Assembly (NCBI GenBank): GCA_016206635.1
Contig: JACQRF010000032.1
Coordinates: 1-24,282 of the forward strand
DNA from: Candidatus Omnitrophota bacterium
Lineage (GTDB): Bacteria; Omnitrophota; Gorgyraeia; 1-14-0-20-64-10; JACQQZ01
Direction of reading: 5' to 3'
Length of the DNA: 24,282 nt
The stretch's first letter is position 1; every line of letters begins with the position of its first letter. A program made the position numbers and the translations under genes. The notes under the pieces were generated by a model, which made no database searches, was not told where the DNA came from, and saw only the letters and a program-made list of their open reading frames with translations. Shown in pieces: positions 22,153-24,282 of this stretch.

Positions 22153-24281
22153 GGCGGACAGGGCGGTGGGCGGCGGTGGGAATCGGGGTGCTCCTGGTGT
22201 GGGCGGCCTCGGCGGAGGCGGATGAGCCGACCACGTTGGAAGAGGTGACGGTGACGGCGACGAAAGAGAAGGGCCCGAAGGGCCCATTTCTCCCGGACGT
22301 TGCGGGGACCCACATCTATGCTGGCAAGAAGACGACGACGACGGCGCTGGCGCAATTCCCGGCCATCCAGCAGAACAATTACCGGCAGGCGTTCAGCCAA
22401 ACCCCCGGGCTCTTGCTGTCGGAGCAGTACAACCGGGGCAACCTGCATGTCAATTACCGCGGGATCGGCGATCCGCATGAGGGGCAGGACCTGCTGATTA
22501 TGAAAGACGGCCTGCCGATCGTGTTTGACCGGCTCGGCTACTCGACGGTCTACTACCAGCCGCCGCTGGAGGCGGTCGAGCGGGTGGAGCTGATCCGCGG
22601 CGGCGGGGCGCTGCTCTATGGGCCGCAGCCGGGGCCGGTGTTGAATTTCGTGACGTACGATCCGCCGGCCGATCGTGCCCTCACCGCATCCACCCAGCAC
22701 ACCGTCGGGTCGTTCGGGACCTACAATACCTTCAACAGGGTTGGCGGGACCGATGGCCCCCTCGGCTACCTGGCCTATCACTATCACAATCACTCGAATG
22801 GCCCCCGCGCCAACGAGAACTACGACATCAACGGCGGCAGTACCCAGGCGACGCTGACGCAGACGCCGGGGGCGTCATGGACCTTGGCGGTGGACGCGCA
22901 TGAGAGCGAGCACCACGAGCCGGGGCGCTTGACGAAAGCCCAGTACGAAACGGATCGCCGGCAGACCCTGCGGCCGCACGACCGGTTGGAGATCGGCCGC
23001 TATGCGGCAGTGCTCACGCACGAGCGGACGATCTCGGACCGCACGCGAGCGACCCTGGCGGTCTTTGGGAACTATTTCGACCGGTTCAGCCTGCGCCGGA
23101 CCAGCAATACCTCGACGCAGAACAACCTCGACCGGCGGGAGACGAAGGCCGGCGGCGTCGAGGGGCGGCTGCGGCACGACTACGACGCCTTCGGCGGGAC
23201 CCAGACCTGGACGCTCGGCGGGACGTTCTCGTACGCCGACTCGCCGCGCACGCAGGATCGGAGCGCCAGCGGGACCTATCCATCGGAGCAGGGGGCGCGG
23301 ATCTTCCAGTTCGACTACCGGACGATCTACGGGGCGCTGTTCGGCGAGCACCGGTTTGCGTTCGGCAAACTCTCGGTGGTCCCCGGGGTGCGGGTCGATC
23401 TGTTGGGCCAACGGGTCAAGGAAGACTTCAACACCGGCAAAACGTCGCCGCTGCACAATCTCAACGAGTTCTCGGCGGTCCCGCTGGTGGGCCTCGGCCT
23501 GCAATACGAGCTGGCGGGCGGGCACCAGCTCTACGGCAATGTGTCGCAGAGTTTCAAGCCGGCCCAATTCGACGACCTGGCCCCCAGCGGGAACAACACC
23601 CTGCCGGCCACCTCGCTCGATGAGGGAAAGGCCTGGACCTATGAGGCGGGCGTGCGCGGGACGCCGACGCCGTGGACCTCGTACGACGCCAGTCTGTTCC
23701 TGACCGACTACGACAGCTATTTCGGGACGGTGACGGTAGGGTCGAATACCCAACGGCAGAACGTCGGGCGGGCCCGGTACTCCGGCGTGGACGTCGGCGG
23801 CGCGGTGGATCTACTGGGGTGGCTCAAGATGGCCCACTTGGGCGCGCTGAAGCTGTTCGGCAGCGTGTCCCTCCTGTCGGCGGAGTTCGTCGAGGGGCCG
23901 CTGAAGAACGGCGAGCCGGCCTTCGCGCCGGACCACCTGCTCCGCGTGGGGACGGCCTACCAGCATCCGCGGTGGGGGAAACTCGCGCTGTCGGGCACAT
24001 TCGTGGGCGATCACTATTGGGCCGACAACAACGCGGCTGGCTCGACGGGGACGACGGGGATCCCGGAGTACGGCGTGTGGGACCTGACCGGCGAAGTCTT
24101 CCTCTGGCCGGCGGCCGCCGCCAAAGGAAGCGGCGCCACGGCCCTCTGGCCTGGGCGCGCCGCCCTGCTGGTGGGCATCAACAACCTGCTCGATGAGACC
24201 TATTACTCCCGCGTCCGGTCGGACGGCATCGAGCCGGTGCCCGGGCGGTCGTACTATGCGGGGATGCGGGTTGAGTTCTAA
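22149..24281 (+). CDS. TonB-dependent outer-membrane receptor (FecA-like)
   Basis: This 710-aa, full-length receptor starts at an ATG overlapping the fur stop. It has a signal peptide (to about WAASAEA), a TonB-box-like LEEVTVTAT, and a plug domain with QAFSQTPGLLLSEQ, VNYRGIGDPHEGQDLLIMKDGLPI and VERVELIRGGGALLYGPQPGPVLNFVT. A 22-strand-type barrel rich in aromatic and Gly/Thr residues ends in YYAGMRVEF with a C-terminal Phe. The plug resembles ferric citrate and related siderophore receptors, but the ligand is uncertain. Co-transcription with fur from an operator-controlled promoter implies iron-repressed uptake. A 6-bp-stem hairpin (22271-22285) lies near the start of the reading frame. 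Confidence 0.88.
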   Translation: MRRTGRWAAVGIGVLLVWAASAEADEPTTLEEVTVTATKEKGPKGPFLPDVAGTHIYAGKKTTTTALAQFPAIQQNNYRQAFSQTPGLLLSEQYNRGNLHVNYRGIGDPHEGQDLLIMKDGLPIVFDRLGYSTVYYQPPLEAVERVELIRGGGALLYGPQPGPVLNFVTYDPPADRALTASTQHTVGSFGTYNTFNRVGGTDGPLGYLAYHYHNHSNGPRANENYDINGGSTQATLTQTPGASWTLAVDAHESEHHEPGRLTKAQYETDRRQTLRPHDRLEIGRYAAVLTHERTISDRTRATLAVFGNYFDRFSLRRTSNTSTQNNLDRRETKAGGVEGRLRHDYDAFGGTQTWTLGGTFSYADSPRTQDRSASGTYPSEQGARIFQFDYRTIYGALFGEHRFAFGKLSVVPGVRVDLLGQRVKEDFNTGKTSPLHNLNEFSAVPLVGLGLQYELAGGHQLYGNVSQSFKPAQFDDLAPSGNNTLPATSLDEGKAWTYEAGVRGTPTPWTSYDASLFLTDYDSYFGTVTVGSNTQRQNVGRARYSGVDVGGAVDLLGWLKMAHLGALKLFGSVSLLSAEFVEGPLKNGEPAFAPDHLLRVGTAYQHPRWGKLALSGTFVGDHYWADNNAAGSTGTTGIPEYGVWDLTGEVFLWPAAAAKGSGATALWPGRAALLVGINNLLDETYYSRVRSDGIEPVPGRSYYAGMRVEF

Positions 24282-24282
24282 C

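Overview
The window is 24.3 kb of a high-GC genome. Every recognisable gene is on the + strand, most neighbours are spaced by a few bases or overlap at ATGA/GTGA, and no gene-free stretch exceeds about 300 bases except 5425-5792, which holds a decayed gene. A TonB-dependent receptor, an outer-membrane porin with a signal peptide and periplasmic PstS show a diderm (Gram-negative) bacterium. The gld-like ABC/DUF4340 cluster next to phoBR-porin-pst, and the base composition, remind me of Nitrospirota, Methylomirabilota or relatives. That is an impression from memory, not a proof. No tRNA, rRNA, insertion sequence, CRISPR array or convincing rho-independent terminator was found.

Region A (50-5424) is an accessory, defence-like block of six tightly packed genes. 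They are a DUF4143-type AAA ATPase with a nuclease-like C-terminus, a small Cas2-like (SinR-family) protein, two 65-aa proteins, a Rad50/SMC-like ATPase with a CPLC zinc-hook motif, and an AbiV-type HEPN protein with an R-x4-H motif. The last three look like an ATPase, small partner and toxic effector module resembling ABC-three-component systems. Base composition drops visibly here, above all in 2050-5424, which suggests horizontal acquisition. A 40-bp imperfect direct repeat brackets the first 65-aa gene.

Region B (5444-11229) begins with the remnant of a phospholipase D-like gene. It then holds a small exported Ca-binding-repeat protein, a GldA-like ATPase, a fused GldF-GldG protein, a DUF4340 protein and an unrecognised protein made of about nine beta-hairpin repeats.

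Region C (11267-20356) is a complete phosphate regulon: phoB, phoR (no membrane segment), a porin, pstS, pstC, pstA, two pstB genes, phoU and a Ppx/GppA-like gene. Pho boxes built of 7-bp half-sites repeating every 11 bp stand before the porin (four half-sites) and before pstS (two). The main discovery candidate is here. The two PstB proteins carry complementary defects: PstB1 has lost the Q-loop Gln and the switch His but keeps LSGGQ, while PstB2 keeps both residues but has LSLEQ. Together they would form one canonical and one degenerate ATP site, an asymmetric ATPase unusual for a phosphate importer. The Ppx/GppA protein also lacks two acidic active-site residues.

Region D (20367-24281) holds a TetA-like MFS exporter, then fur and an overlapping TonB-dependent receptor gene. 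A clear sigma-70-type promoter before fur is overlapped by a perfect 19-bp Fur-box-like palindrome, with a second palindrome directly after it, so this pair is probably an iron-repressed, autoregulated uptake operon.
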